DNA of 64,000 bases from Mycobacterium sp. IS-3022. GTDB taxonomy: Bacteria; Actinomycetota; Actinomycetes; Mycobacteriales; Mycobacteriaceae. This document shows positions 52,977-62,363 of the stretch, piece after piece. Both the position numbers and the translations under genes were made by a program. The stretch is from NCBI RefSeq assembly GCF_001500065.1, contig NZ_LQIN01000015.1, positions 1 to 64,000 on the forward strand. Direction: 5' to 3'. Position 1 is the stretch's first letter; every line of letters starts with the position of its first letter. The notes below the pieces were generated by a model. That model was given only the letters and a program-made list of their open reading frames with translations. It was not told the origin of the DNA and ran no database searches.

Positions 52977-54952
52977 CTGTCGAAGCAATCCGATCAGGCA
53001 TCGACCTGAGCCACGTCGACGCCCAGGCCCGCCCGCAAGACGACCTCTTCGGCCACGTGAACGGCCGCTGGCTGACCGATTACGAGATGCCGGGCGACCG
53101 CGCCACCGACGGCGCGTTCCGCTCGCTCTACGACCGCGCCGAGGAGCATGTCCGCGACCTCATCACCGGCGCGGCAGCATCGGGCGCGGCGCCGGGCACC
53201 GACGAACAGCGCATCGGCGACCTGTACGCCAGCTTCATGGACGAACAGACAGTCGCCGCGCGCGGTGTGCAACCGCTGCTGGAGGAGTTGGCGGCGATCG
53301 ACGCAGCCGACACCCCCGAGGCGCTGGCCCGGGTGCTGGGTGCATTGCAGCGCACCGGCATCGGCGGCGGCACCGGTGTCTACGTCGACACCGACTCCAA
53401 GGACTCCACGCGGTACCTGCTGCACTTCAACCAGTCCGGTCTGGGCCTGCCCGACGAGTCCTATTACCGCGACGAGCAGCACGCCGAGATCCTCGCCGCC
53501 TATCCGCGGCACATCGCGGCGATGTTCGGGTTGGCCTACGGCGAGGGTGACCACGACGACACCGCGGCGCGCATCGTCGCGCTGGAGACCAAGCTGGCCG
53601 CCGCGCACTGGGACGTCGTCAAGCGTCGCGACGCCGACCTCACCTACAATTTGCGCGCCTTCGCCGACCTGCCCGCCGAGGCGCCCGGCTTCGACTGGGC
53701 CGGTTGGATCACCGAGCTGGGCGCGTCTCCGGAAAGGGCTGCGGAAGTCGTTGTCCGCCAACCCGATTACCTGACCGCATTCGCCGCCGAGTGGTCTGGC
53801 GGGGATCTCGAGGACTGGAAGCGGTGGCTGCGCTGGCGGGTCATCCACGCCCGCGCGTTCCTGCTGACCGACGACCTGATAGCCGAGGACTTCGCGTTCT
53901 ACGGTCGTCGGCTCTCAGGCACCGAGCAGATCCGCGACCGGTGGAAGCGCGCGGTGTCGGTGGTCGAGAGCCTGATGGGCGATGCCGTCGGCAAGCTCTA
54001 CGTCGAGCGGCATTTCCCGCCGCACGCCAAACAGCGGATGGACGAACTCGTCGCCAACATCCGCGAGGCATACCGCGTCAGCATCAACTCGCTGGACTGG
54101 ATGACGCCGGCCACACGGGAGAAGGCGCTGGCCAAACTCGACAAGTTCACGCCGAAGATCGGTTATCCGGCGAAGTGGCGCGACTATTCGAATTTGGTGA
54201 TCGAGCGCGACGATCTGTACGGCAACTACCGGCGCGGCTACGCCTTCGAGTACGACCGCGAGATGGCCAAGCTCGGCGGACCCGTCGACCGTGACGAGTG
54301 GTTCATGACGCCGCAGACCGTTAATGCCTACTACAACCCGGGTATGAACGAGATCGTCTTTCCCGCAGCGATTCTGCAGCCGCCGTTCTTCGACGCCGAG
54401 GCCGACGACGCCGCGAACTACGGCGGCATCGGCGCGGTGATCGGCCACGAGATCGGGCACGGCTTCGACGATCAGGGCGCCAAGTACGACGGCGACGGCA
54501 ACCTGGTCGACTGGTGGACCGACGAGGATCGCACGGAGTTCGGGGCCCGCACGAAAAGGTTGATCGAGCAGTACGACGAGTACGTGCCGCGTGCGTTGAG
54601 CAATGGGCACCACGTGAACGGCGCGTTCACCGTCGGCGAGAACATCGGCGACCTCGGCGGGCTGTCGATCGCCCTACTGGCCTATCGGCTGTCGCTCGGT
54701 GACCGGGAGGCGCCCGTCATCGACGGCTTGACGGGCGAACAACGGGTCTTCTATGGCTGGGCTCAGGTGTGGCGGGCGAAATCCCGCGACGCCGAGGCGA
54801 TTCGACGGCTAGCGATCGACCCGCACTCGCCGCCGGAGTTCCGGTGCAACGGCGTCATCCGCAACATGGACGCGTTCTACGACGCGTTCGACGTCACCGA
54901 AGACGACGCGCTCTACCTGGAACCCGAACGGCGAGTGCGCATCTGGAACTAG
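52973..54952 (+). CDS. zmp1: Zinc metallopeptidase Zmp1 (M13 family, neprilysin-like)
   Basis: A 659-residue M13 peptidase (M. tuberculosis Zmp1 is 663). Zinc motif HEIGH at residues 492-496 in VIGHEIGHGFDDQG, third ligand Glu in ENIGDLGGLSIA, substrate region NAYYNPGMNEIVFPAAIL, and the C-terminal YLEPERRVRIWN typical of the family. In M. tuberculosis it is released and interferes with inflammasome activation. No classical signal peptide is visible at the N-terminus, as for the known protein. GTG at 52973 overlaps the glycosyltransferase stop. Confidence 0.93.
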   Translation: MTVEAIRSGIDLSHVDAQARPQDDLFGHVNGRWLTDYEMPGDRATDGAFRSLYDRAEEHVRDLITGAAASGAAPGTDEQRIGDLYASFMDEQTVAARGVQPLLEELAAIDAADTPEALARVLGALQRTGIGGGTGVYVDTDSKDSTRYLLHFNQSGLGLPDESYYRDEQHAEILAAYPRHIAAMFGLAYGEGDHDDTAARIVALETKLAAAHWDVVKRRDADLTYNLRAFADLPAEAPGFDWAGWITELGASPERAAEVVVRQPDYLTAFAAEWSGGDLEDWKRWLRWRVIHARAFLLTDDLIAEDFAFYGRRLSGTEQIRDRWKRAVSVVESLMGDAVGKLYVERHFPPHAKQRMDELVANIREAYRVSINSLDWMTPATREKALAKLDKFTPKIGYPAKWRDYSNLVIERDDLYGNYRRGYAFEYDREMAKLGGPVDRDEWFMTPQTVNAYYNPGMNEIVFPAAILQPPFFDAEADDAANYGGIGAVIGHEIGHGFDDQGAKYDGDGNLVDWWTDEDRTEFGARTKRLIEQYDEYVPRALSNGHHVNGAFTVGENIGDLGGLSIALLAYRLSLGDREAPVIDGLTGEQRVFYGWAQVWRAKSRDAEAIRRLAIDPHSPPEFRCNGVIRNMDAFYDAFDVTEDDALYLEPERRVRIWN

Positions 54953-54961
54953 GGATCTCGG

Positions 54962-56020
54962 TCAGAACATCTGCCAGTCCGACGCGCCGTCGGGCTGGTT
55001 GTAGATCCCGGTCGAGTTCTTGATGACGACCGCGTCACCGCTGCCGAAGTTGTCGAAGAACCACTTCGCGTTGGCCGGACTCAGGTTGATGCAGCCATGG
55101 CTGACATTCTCTTCGCCCTGTGATCCGACCGACCACGGCGCGCTGTGCACGAACACGCCGCTGTTGTCGATGCGCACGGCGTCCTTCACCTTGAGCTTGT
55201 AGCCGTCGGGCGAATCCACCGGCACACCGTAGGTGGACGAATCCATCACGATCTCGGGGAACTTCTCCAGCACGTAGTAGGTGCCGTTCTTGGTGTCGTT
55301 GCCCTTCTTACCCATCGACACGGGGAAGGTCTTCTCCAGCTCGCCGTTGCGGTGGATCTCCATCTGCAACGACTTGTTGTCGATGGTCGCGACGAGTTGC
55401 TCGGGCACCGTGAAGCTCGACTTGGTGCCGGAGGCGTCGATGTTCACCACGGTGCCCGCGGGCCAGAAGTCCTGCGGACGCCACCGCACCTGAGTATCGG
55501 TGGTCCAGTAGAAGCGGCCCGGCACCGGCGGGTTCGACGAGATGTGGATAGCTTGTTCGGCCATCGCCCGGTTGGCGATCGGCCGCTGGAAGTTGATGTA
55601 GATCGGCTTGGCGGCGCCGACGATCGAGCCGTCGGTCGGATTGAATGACGGCGGTGCGAACACCGGCGCGCCGACATAGGGCGTGGGGTTCTGCCCGGCG
55701 GGCGTGCCCTCCGGGATCGGATGCTGCTGAGCCAGCGGGTCGGGCGGGCCGAAGAACGGGTTCGACGGCGGTGGTGGCGCCGCTACCTCGGCGGGCGGCG
55801 CGGGCGGGGCCGGCGGCGCCGGAGCCGCCAACGGATTGGCCGGCGGAGGCGGTGGCACTGCCGGTGGCGGTGGCGGAGCCGGCGCGACGGCCGGATCGAC
55901 GGGCGCCGGTGGCGGCGGAACGGGCTGAGCCAGGGCTGACGGGCTGCTGAGCAGCATCCCGCCGACAAGACCCGCCGCCAGGATGGCAGTGAGCAGTCGG
56001 CTGCGCTTTGGCCTGCGCAT
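54962..56020 (-). CDS. L,D-transpeptidase, LdtMt4 (Rv0192)-like
   Basis: A 352-residue exported enzyme (Rv0192 is 366). Signal peptide about residues 1-31, then a linker of about 65 residues made of Pro/Ala repeats that would span the peptidoglycan. An Ig-like domain ([20 protein letters not shown] onward) precedes the YkuD catalytic domain, with His308 and nucleophile Cys310 in [11 protein letters not shown]. It makes 3-3 peptidoglycan cross-links or links proteins to the wall. ATG at 56020 has GGAGG upstream. Convergent with zmp1, nine bases apart. Confidence 0.88.
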   Translation of the reverse strand: MRRPKRSRLLTAILAAGLVGGMLLSSPSALAQPVPPPPAPVDPAVAPAPPPPPAVPPPPPANPLAAPAPPAPPAPPAEVAAPPPPSNPFFGPPDPLAQQHPIPEGTPAGQNPTPYVGAPVFAPPSFNPTDGSIVGAAKPIYINFQRPIANRAMAEQAIHISSNPPVPGRFYWTTDTQVRWRPQDFWPAGTVVNIDASGTKSSFTVPEQLVATIDNKSLQMEIHRNGELEKTFPVSMGKKGNDTKNGTYYVLEKFPEIVMDSSTYGVPVDSPDGYKLKVKDAVRIDNSGVFVHSAPWSVGSQGEENVSHGCINLSPANAKWFFDNFGSGDAVVIKNSTGIYNQPDGASDWQMF

Positions 56021-56184
56021 ACATAACCTCCCAGTCGCAGAACTTCCACCAGTGTGGCATAGCGCGCGGAGCGCTCCCTGCCGTCCGGGCCGCCCCGAAA
56101 CCTGGGCAGCGCTCAATCCACACCCTTGACCTGCACTGTTCATCGTCGGCACGCGCCCAGTGTTACGGGTGGCAGGCTGGTCGA

Positions 56185-56478
56185 ATGATTGTGGCCTTCA
56201 GCGTGAGCCCGATGGGCGCAGATGAGAGCGTCGGCGACGCCGTCGCCGAAGCGGTGAAGGTGGTCCGCGCGTCGGGGCTGCCCAACGAAACCAATGCGAT
56301 GTTCACCAACCTCGAAGGCGACTGGGACGAGGTGATGGATGTGGTGAAGCGGGCCGTCGACGCGGTCGCCGCGGCATCGCCACGCGTGAGCCTGGTCCTC
56401 AAAGCCGACATCCGCCCCGGCCACACCGATCAGCTGACGGCGAAGGTCAGGCGCATCGACGACGCGTTGGGCGATTAG
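56185..56478 (+). CDS. Thiamine-binding protein, MTH1187/YkoF-like (DUF77)
   Basis: A 97-residue protein. [20 protein letters not shown], then [20 protein letters not shown] and the closing [20 protein letters not shown], match the MTH1187 family with a ferredoxin-like fold that binds thiamine-like ligands in some members. ATG at 56185. Its stop overlaps the ricR stop by four bases (convergent). Confidence 0.82.
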   Translation: MIVAFSVSPMGADESVGDAVAEAVKVVRASGLPNETNAMFTNLEGDWDEVMDVVKRAVDAVAAASPRVSLVLKADIRPGHTDQLTAKVRRIDDALGD

Positions 56479-56765
56479 GACCGCACCAGTCGCGCGATGG
56501 CCGCCGACGCCTCGGCCAGCTTGACGTCGGCCTCCTCACCGCCCTCCGCGACGGCTTGGGACACGCAGTGCCCGAGGTGTTCGTCCAGCAGGCCGAGCGC
56601 GACCGATTGCAGCGCGCTGTTGACCGCACTGATCTGGGTGAGCACGTCGATGCAGTACTTGTCGTCCTCGATCATCTTCGCGATACCGCGAACCTGGCCC
56701 TCGATGCGGCGCAGCCGCTTGGCGTAGTTGTCCTTCTGCTCTGAATAACCATGCACCGCAGTCAT
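56475..56765 (-). CDS. ricR: Copper-sensing repressor RicR (CsoR family)
   Basis: A 96-residue CsoR-type repressor, the length of Rv0190 (RicR). The Cu(I) ligands are Cys38 (DKYCIDVL), His63 and Cys67 (DEHLGHCV), in the expected C-x24-H-x3-C spacing. RicR represses copper-resistance genes until copper binds. ATG at 56765 follows the DUF305 stop with one base between, so the two are one operon. A perfect GC-rich palindrome at the operon promoter (57395-57411) is a likely binding site, giving autoregulation. Confidence 0.92.
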   Translation of the reverse strand: MTAVHGYSEQKDNYAKRLRRIEGQVRGIAKMIEDDKYCIDVLTQISAVNSALQSVALGLLDEHLGHCVSQAVAEGGEEADVKLAEASAAIARLVRS

Positions 56766-56766
56766 T

Positions 56767-57378
56767 TCAGCCCTTCAACATTCGGTTCATCTGGTCGATC
56801 TCGGCCTGCTGGGTATCGACCATCGTCTGCGCCAGGCGCTTGGCATCGACGTTCTCGCCGTTCGCGAGTTCGGCTCGAGCCATCTCGATCGCCCCCTGGT
56901 GGTGGCTGATCATCGACTCGAGCCACAGGGTGTCGAACTCCGGACCGGACAAAGACCTGAGTTTGGCCATGGTGGCGTCGTCGACCATGCCCTGCATCGC
57001 GCCATGTCCGCCGTGTCCGCCGTGCCCGGTGTCGGAGTCTGGGTTTTCGTTCCACTGCACGAGCAGCACCTTCATGGCCTGGATCTCTGGCTCCTGCGCG
57101 GCGGAGATCTGCTCGGCGAGCGCTTTCACCTCCGGATTCGTCGAGCGCTCCGGAACCAAGGCCGAGAGCTCGACGGCCTGCTGGTGGTGCGGGATCATGT
57201 TCGTCGCGAAGGCGACGTCATCGGAGTTGAAGCCGGCCGGTTGCCCGCTGATCACCGGCTCATCCGGTTGCTTGTGTTCGGTGTGACCGTCGGATGCATT
57301 GCCGCTGCAGGATGCCACGAGCAGCGCGGCGGCGAGGGCGATCAGGACAGCGGCAAGGCGAGCGATCAACGACGTCAT
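56767..57378 (-). CDS. DUF305 lipoprotein, probable copper-related
   Basis: A 203-residue lipoprotein. The signal peptide ends in lipobox LLVASCSG (Cys24). Two DUF305 halves each carry a metal-like His pair in [13 protein letters not shown] and [13 protein letters not shown], with a Gly/His-rich linker [13 protein letters not shown] and Met-rich segments between. Clustered His and Met suggest copper or silver binding at the cell surface, which agrees with linkage to ricR. Direct metal binding is inference. ATG at 57378; an ATACCCC palindrome lies 17 bases upstream. Confidence 0.85.
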   Translation of the reverse strand: MTSLIARLAAVLIALAAALLVASCSGNASDGHTEHKQPDEPVISGQPAGFNSDDVAFATNMIPHHQQAVELSALVPERSTNPEVKALAEQISAAQEPEIQAMKVLLVQWNENPDSDTGHGGHGGHGAMQGMVDDATMAKLRSLSGPEFDTLWLESMISHHQGAIEMARAELANGENVDAKRLAQTMVDTQQAEIDQMNRMLKG

Positions 57379-57394
57379 GACCCCAGACTACCGC

Positions 57395-57411
57395 ATACCC
57401 CGCCGGGGTAT
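57395..57411. promoter_or_regulatory. Candidate RicR/CsoR operator
   Basis: ATACCCCGCCGGGGTAT has perfect 7-base arms and a 3-base centre. GC-rich palindromes with TACCC/GGGTA ends are typical of CsoR-family operators. It lies between the DUF305-ricR operon and divergent ilvD, and a TATAGA element overlaps its right end. Confidence 0.65.
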
Positions 57412-57456
57412 AGATATTGGTTTGGCCGGGTGAAACGCCGAAGGCATACTTGTTTG

Positions 57457-59187
57457 ATGCCCTCACAGCCTCCGGACACCGAAGCCCGCCGTCGGGCGGA
57501 GCCCGACATCAAGCCCCGCAGTCGCGACGTCACCGACGGTCTCGAGAAGGCCGCCGCCCGCGGGATGTTGCGGGCGGTAGGCATGGAGGACGACGACTTC
57601 GCCAAGCCGCAGATCGGTGTCGGGTCGTCGTGGAACGAGATCACGCCGTGCAACCTCTCGCTCGACCGCCTCGCAAAGGCGGTCAAGGACGGCGTGCACG
57701 CGGCCGGCGGGTTCCCGATGGAGTTCGGCACCATCTCGGTGTCCGACGGCATCTCGATGGGCCACGAGGGCATGCACTTCTCGCTGGTGTCGCGCGAGGT
57801 CATCGCCGACAGCGTCGAGACGGTGATGATGGCCGAGCGGTTGGACGGCTCGGTGCTGCTGGCGGGATGCGACAAGTCGCTGCCCGGCATGTTGATGGCC
57901 GCCGCGCGCCTCGACCTCGCCAACGTGTTCCTCTACGCCGGGTCGATACTGCCGGGCAAGGCCAAGCTGTCCGACGGCACCGAGATGGACGTGACGATCA
58001 TCGACGCGTTCGAGGCGGTCGGAGCGTGTGCACGCGGCCTGATGCCCCGCGAGGACGTCGACGCGATCGAGCGCGCGATCTGTCCGGGCGAAGGCGCCTG
58101 CGGCGGCATGTACACCGCGAACACGATGGCCTCGGCGGCCGAAGCGCTCGGCATGTCGCTGCCGGGTTCGGCGGCGCCGCCGGCCACGGACCGCCGGCGC
58201 GACGGGTTCGCCCGCCGGTCAGGCCAGGCCGTCGTGGATCTGCTCCGCCGCGGTATCACCGCGCGCGACATCATGACCAAGGAGGCGTTCGAAAACGCGA
58301 TCGCCGTCGTGATGGCGTTCGGCGGGTCGACCAACGCGGTGCTGCATCTGCTGGCCATCGCCCACGAGGCGAACGTCAAGTTGACCCTCGACGATTTCAC
58401 GCGCGTCGGGCAGAAGGTGCCGCACCTGGCCGACGTCAAGCCGTTCGGCAAGCACGTGATGTTCGACGTCGATCGCATCGGCGGCGTGCCGGTGGTCATG
58501 AAGGCTCTGCTGGACGCTGGTCTGCTGCATGGGGATTGCCTGACGGTCACCGGTCAGACGATGGCCGAGAATCTCGCGCACATCGCGCCGCCTGACCCGG
58601 ACGGCAAAGTGCTACGCGCCCTGGCCGATCCGATCCACCCCACCGGCGGCATCACGATCCTGCACGGTTCGCTGGCGCCCGAAGGAGCGGTCGTGAAGTC
58701 GGCGGGCTTCGATTCGGACGTGTTCGAGGGCACCGCAAGGGTTTTCGAGCGCGAGCGCGCTGCACTCGACGCGTTGGAAGACGGCACGATCCAGGCCGGC
58801 GACGTCGTCGTGATCCGCTACGAGGGGCCCAAGGGCGGTCCCGGGATGCGCGAGATGCTGGCGATCACCGGTGCCATCAAGGGCGCCGGGCTCGGCAAGG
58901 ACGTGCTGCTCATGACGGACGGGCGATTCTCCGGCGGCACCACGGGACTGTGCGTCGGACACGTGGCGCCCGAAGCCGTCGACGGCGGCCCCATCGCGTT
59001 CCTGCGCGACGGCGACCGTATCCGCCTCGACGTCGGCAACGGCACGTTGGATGTGCTGGTCGATCCGCAGGAATTCGAGGCGCGCAAGGTCGGCTTCGAG
59101 CCGTTGCCTCCGGTGTACACCACGGGCGTCCTGGCGAAGTACACGAAGCTGGTGCACTCGGCGGCGGTCGGCGCAGTCTGCAGCTAG
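57457..59187 (+). CDS. ilvD: Dihydroxy-acid dehydratase
   Basis: A 576-residue IlvD (M. tuberculosis 575). Fe-S cysteines are in [25 protein letters not shown] and [16 protein letters not shown], and the C-terminal active-site region is [19 protein letters not shown]. It dehydrates dihydroxy acids in valine, isoleucine and leucine synthesis. ATG at 57457 is chosen ([16 protein letters not shown]); the frame upstream crosses the RicR-type operator and the DUF305 gene. The promoter is shared with the copper operon; IlvD Fe-S clusters are known copper targets, so linkage may be functional. Confidence 0.94.
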   Translation: MPSQPPDTEARRRAEPDIKPRSRDVTDGLEKAAARGMLRAVGMEDDDFAKPQIGVGSSWNEITPCNLSLDRLAKAVKDGVHAAGGFPMEFGTISVSDGISMGHEGMHFSLVSREVIADSVETVMMAERLDGSVLLAGCDKSLPGMLMAAARLDLANVFLYAGSILPGKAKLSDGTEMDVTIIDAFEAVGACARGLMPREDVDAIERAICPGEGACGGMYTANTMASAAEALGMSLPGSAAPPATDRRRDGFARRSGQAVVDLLRRGITARDIMTKEAFENAIAVVMAFGGSTNAVLHLLAIAHEANVKLTLDDFTRVGQKVPHLADVKPFGKHVMFDVDRIGGVPVVMKALLDAGLLHGDCLTVTGQTMAENLAHIAPPDPDGKVLRALADPIHPTGGITILHGSLAPEGAVVKSAGFDSDVFEGTARVFERERAALDALEDGTIQAGDVVVIRYEGPKGGPGMREMLAITGAIKGAGLGKDVLLMTDGRFSGGTTGLCVGHVAPEAVDGGPIAFLRDGDRIRLDVGNGTLDVLVDPQEFEARKVGFEPLPPVYTTGVLAKYTKLVHSAAVGAVCS

Positions 59188-59191
59188 CCGA

Positions 59192-59713
59192 TCAGCCGGG
59201 TGGCGGCGGGTCGATGGGTGTCAGCCTGATCGGAACCCAATGTGTGCCTGGTCCTTCACCGGGGCAACCGGCTCCCTCGGTGACTAAGGTCCGCTCGCCG
59301 AAGAAGCTGCCGTCAGGGTTGGGCATGAGATAGTCCGACCGTTGGGCCTGCACGGCGCTGCTGGGATCGTTCCGATCGCAGAAGTAGGGATACTTCCCAC
59401 TGGTTTCCCAACGGTCGTTATTCCATCTGTACTCGTAAACCAAGGGGGCGCCCGGATTGCGGGCATGGTTGTCCTTGTTGTCCCAACGCACGACGCAACC
59501 GTTTACGTCGCAATGGGTAGTGAATGGAACAGGCACGGTTATCGAATTCATCGGCGTCGGCAGACCGTTGAACGTCTGCTTCGAGAAGTCGATGAACACG
59601 TCGTAGTACCCGTACAGCGGCGGTGGTTCAACGCGATCCGCGCTGGCGACTGGCGACAGGATCAGCGCGGTGCAGCTCGCGAACACCGCGATCGAGAACG
59701 ACTTCGACGCCAC
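59192..59713 (-). CDS. Secreted hypothetical protein
   Basis: A 173-residue protein from GTG 59713, with a strong AAGGAGG site. A signal peptide (about residues 1-25, ending PVASA) precedes a mature region of about 148 residues with four Cys (THCDVNGC, PYFCDR, GAGCPGEG), suggesting two disulfides, and many aromatic and Asn/Asp residues. It resembles short secreted proteins common in mycobacteria; no function recognised. It lies 102 bases behind the O-methyltransferase on the same strand. Confidence 0.78.
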   Translation of the reverse strand: MASKSFSIAVFASCTALILSPVASADRVEPPPLYGYYDVFIDFSKQTFNGLPTPMNSITVPVPFTTHCDVNGCVVRWDNKDNHARNPGAPLVYEYRWNNDRWETSGKYPYFCDRNDPSSAVQAQRSDYLMPNPDGSFFGERTLVTEGAGCPGEGPGTHWVPIRLTPIDPPPPG

Positions 59714-59815
59714 GAGGGCCTCCTTCGTCGCGAGCCCTCAAGCGGGTGGAGAGCTCTTCGGGCTCTGGATAACACAACTGGGCGGCGGAGTTCACCGAAT
59801 GGGCAATGCCAAGGG

Positions 59816-60481
59816 CTACGCGGTGATACGGGCGACCGCGAAGCCGTCCCAGCCTTTGGTGCCGACGGTCTGGATCGCGGCGGCTTCCAATTGCGGATGG
59901 TTGCCCATCATCTCGAGCATCTCGCGAACGGCTCGTGCTTGACGGTCGTCGGGGGCCGGATCGAGAACGCGTCCGAAGCGAGCGATGTTGTCCACCACGA
60001 TGATCGAGCCCGGCTTGCCTAGCTTGATAGCCCACTCGACATACGCGATGTTGTTTTCTTTGTCGGCGTCGATGAAAGTGAGGTCGAAGGTGTCGCCGCG
60101 CTCCGAGAGGGTCGGCAAGGTGTCGAGTGCCGCTCCGACGATGATCTCGACGCGGTCTTGCACCCCCGCTCGGATGAAGTTCTCCCGCGCGATCGCGGCG
60201 TGCTTGGGTTCGTATTCGAGGGTGACGACGTGCCCGTCGGGCCCCACGCCGCGGGCGAGGTTAATGGTGCTGTACCCGGCGAGGGTGCCGATTTCCAAGG
60301 CGCGGGTTGCTGACGACACGGTTGTCAGGAGGTAGAGGAGTCTGCCGTGTTGAGCAGACACCTCGATGGCGGGCATGCCGGCTGCGTCGGCGGATTCACG
60401 GGTCTCCCGGAGCGCGTCGTCTTCGGTGTGAAGGAAGCGGTTGAAAAGGTCGTCGAGCGCCTTCGGATCGGGTTCGGCCAC
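59816..60481 (-). CDS. Catechol O-methyltransferase-like SAM enzyme, Rv0187-like
   Basis: A 221-residue O-methyltransferase (Rv0187 is 220). SAM motif ALEIGTLAGYSTINLARG, then VVTLEYEPKHAAIARENF, and metal-binding Asp residues in DLTFIDADKENN and IIVVDNIARFG. Divalent-metal-dependent methylation of catechol-type hydroxyls is expected. GTG at 60481 is followed by a typical acidic N-terminal helix. The region upstream (60482-60756) is shared with the divergent type VII module. Confidence 0.88.
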   Translation of the reverse strand: MAEPDPKALDDLFNRFLHTEDDALRETRESADAAGMPAIEVSAQHGRLLYLLTTVSSATRALEIGTLAGYSTINLARGVGPDGHVVTLEYEPKHAAIARENFIRAGVQDRVEIIVGAALDTLPTLSERGDTFDLTFIDADKENNIAYVEWAIKLGKPGSIIVVDNIARFGRVLDPAPDDRQARAVREMLEMMGNHPQLEAAAIQTVGTKGWDGFAVARITA

Positions 60482-60756
60482 AGGCCAACGCTAGTCCAGC
60501 AGGCGGCGGACTCGTTCTGTTCTCTTTGCTGCGGGGGGCGGCATTCGTGGTGTGGTCACTGGTTGGCAAGGCGTCGAATGGACGCAGAAGGTAACTCGTC
60601 AGGCGTGGCGCGGCTGCGATCAGCGATTGGGTAGACCTCGCTTTCGGGAAATGGCGGTCTCAAACTGCTGGCGTGGCTGATATTGCAGGTCCGGTAGCAT
60701 TTGCTCCGTGACGCCTGAGGGGGCTTGCCCGACGCTGAGCGTGGTGTGGAGTAACG

Positions 60757-61242
60757 ATGACTGAGGTTCTGCGGGTCGATACGGGCCTGGTGCGCGAAGC
60801 CGGTGAGAGGTTGCGCGGAATCGCCGCCGACATTCCTGAGCCGCCGACGGTGTACAGGCCGACGGGAGGCGACGCCTTGTCCGCGGCGATCGCGGCGAAG
60901 GTGACCGAGGTCGTGGATCCGGTGCTCGCGCAGATGCCGGTCACGAAAGAAGAATTGACCAAGTACGCGCAGAACGTGGTCAACGCCGCGAACACGTACG
61001 ACGCTGTAGATGGACAACTCGCCGAGGAGATCCTCAAACGCCTCGAATTGCTCGACGCCGCTGCGCGTACGGGCGGCGACGGTGGCTCAACGGGCGGCGC
61101 CGAGGAGGTCACGCCCGAAACGACTTCCGAACTGGCGCAGGGTCAGGCAGCACCGGGCGATGATGGAGAGCATGCTCCCGATGACGCACTCGCGTCGAAC
61201 CCGATGCGTTCGGCCAAGGGGGGACCGGAGATCGCCCTGTGA
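60757..61242 (+). CDS. EspC-like type VII secretion substrate (DUF2580/PF10824)
   Basis: A 161-residue protein. The first 100 residues form a helical hairpin of the EspC/DUF2580 family: LRVDTGLVREAGERLRGIAA, then helix 2 ending in the YxxxD type VII export signal, Tyr81-Asp85 (YDAVD). The acidic C-terminal 60 residues are low complexity. A GGAG site precedes ATG 60757. Type VII substrates usually leave as pairs, one with YxxxD and one with WxG; the EspK-like protein two genes on supplies WxG. The stop overlaps the next start (GTGA). Confidence 0.8.
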   Translation: MTEVLRVDTGLVREAGERLRGIAADIPEPPTVYRPTGGDALSAAIAAKVTEVVDPVLAQMPVTKEELTKYAQNVVNAANTYDAVDGQLAEEILKRLELLDAAARTGGDGGSTGGAEEVTPETTSELAQGQAAPGDDGEHAPDDALASNPMRSAKGGPEIAL

Positions 61243-62360
61243 GCTATCCGCCGCCGCCAGGAGGACCCTCGCCAGGGAATTACGGTCCACCTCAGGGGAA
61301 TTCGGGCCAGTGGGGTCCTCCGCACCAGCCGCCGTGGCCGCAACAGCAGTGGTCGCCAGGTCCACCTCCGAAGAAGCGGGGCAATGGCTGGAAGTGGGCG
61401 CTTGGCGGAGTAGCTCTCCTAGCCGTCATCGGATTGACTGCCGCAGTGACGATTTTGGTGACCTCGGATGATGGAGATGGCGGAGACACGTCACCGTCGG
61501 GCGAGACCTACGGCCTAGCAAGCGCTGACGACAAGGGCCCAGTCACCATCATCACTGAGGACCCTACTTGCGCGGCATGGGTGCCGATCAATGACACATT
61601 CACCAACGTTCAAAGAAATGGCTGGGATAAGCGGGACCCAACGATTCCGGCTTCGCAATGGACTCCGGAGCAACGCGCGCAATACGAGGCGGTCGGTAAG
61701 GCCGCGCGAAACGCCGCCGATGCGACAGTCCGGCTTGCCGAAGTCACGCCCCACCGCGTCCTCAAGGAGACCTACGAGCAATTCATCGCGTATGCGCGCG
61801 CCTACAGCGATGCAATTCAGTCATATACACCAAGCGATGAACATCTAGCACGTGTAGTAACCGCGACAGGTGGGATGATTGTTTATGTCTGCGCTGCAAT
61901 AGATTACGGCTCAGCCGCGGCACGGGCTCCACTCGTAGATGCGCCGCCAGCGCCAACAACGCTCCCACCGCTCACAGATCCTGACAAGCCTGAGCGTTTC
62001 ATGGTCTCGCCCGACTCGATCTGCGCAGACTGGGACCGTATTCTGAACCAGTTCAACGAGGACACAAAGCCCTGGCAGGCTCTCGACTCCTCCATACCCG
62101 CCACTGAATGGACATCAGAGCAGCGTTCTATCGTAGATGCGGTTATTCCTACAATGGAGCGTTTCGCTGATCGCATGGATGATCTGGGGCGAGCCAGCTC
62201 TAATCCCGTTGTTCGAGACTTTGCAACGTTTGCAGCACAATATCGGCGAGCCTACGCAGCGGCTCTTCCGACCTATACTCCTGCGGATTCGTTCCTGACA
62301 AGCACCTCCCGTAATGCAGCGTCTTCTATCTACGAAGCATGTAATGCGGTTGGGGCTTAG
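61239..62360 (+). CDS. Single-span membrane protein with a duplicated exported domain
   Basis: A 373-residue protein. Residues 1-48 are Pro/Gly/Gln-rich and cytoplasmic, 51-75 are one membrane span, and the rest is outside. The exported part is an internal duplication: residues 108-220 and 259-370 align, with matching IPASQWTPEQR and IPATEWTSEQR, AYARAYSDAIQSYTPSDEHL and QYRRAYAAALPTYTPADSFL, and Cys pairs 107 and 106 residues apart (111/218 and 262/368). No family recognised. The position between two type VII-like genes suggests a secretion or protection partner. Part of this gene is AT-rich for the genome. Confidence 0.8.
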   Translation: MSYPPPPGGPSPGNYGPPQGNSGQWGPPHQPPWPQQQWSPGPPPKKRGNGWKWALGGVALLAVIGLTAAVTILVTSDDGDGGDTSPSGETYGLASADDKGPVTIITEDPTCAAWVPINDTFTNVQRNGWDKRDPTIPASQWTPEQRAQYEAVGKAARNAADATVRLAEVTPHRVLKETYEQFIAYARAYSDAIQSYTPSDEHLARVVTATGGMIVYVCAAIDYGSAAARAPLVDAPPAPTTLPPLTDPDKPERFMVSPDSICADWDRILNQFNEDTKPWQALDSSIPATEWTSEQRSIVDAVIPTMERFADRMDDLGRASSNPVVRDFATFAAQYRRAYAAALPTYTPADSFLTSTSRNAASSIYEACNAVGA

Positions 62361-62363
62361 ACG

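Noticed and set aside
60482..60756. Promoter for the type VII module (TAGCAT at 60695-60700)
   Set aside because: The -10-like hexamer is present but no -35 element at suitable spacing; left as unassigned intergenic sequence.
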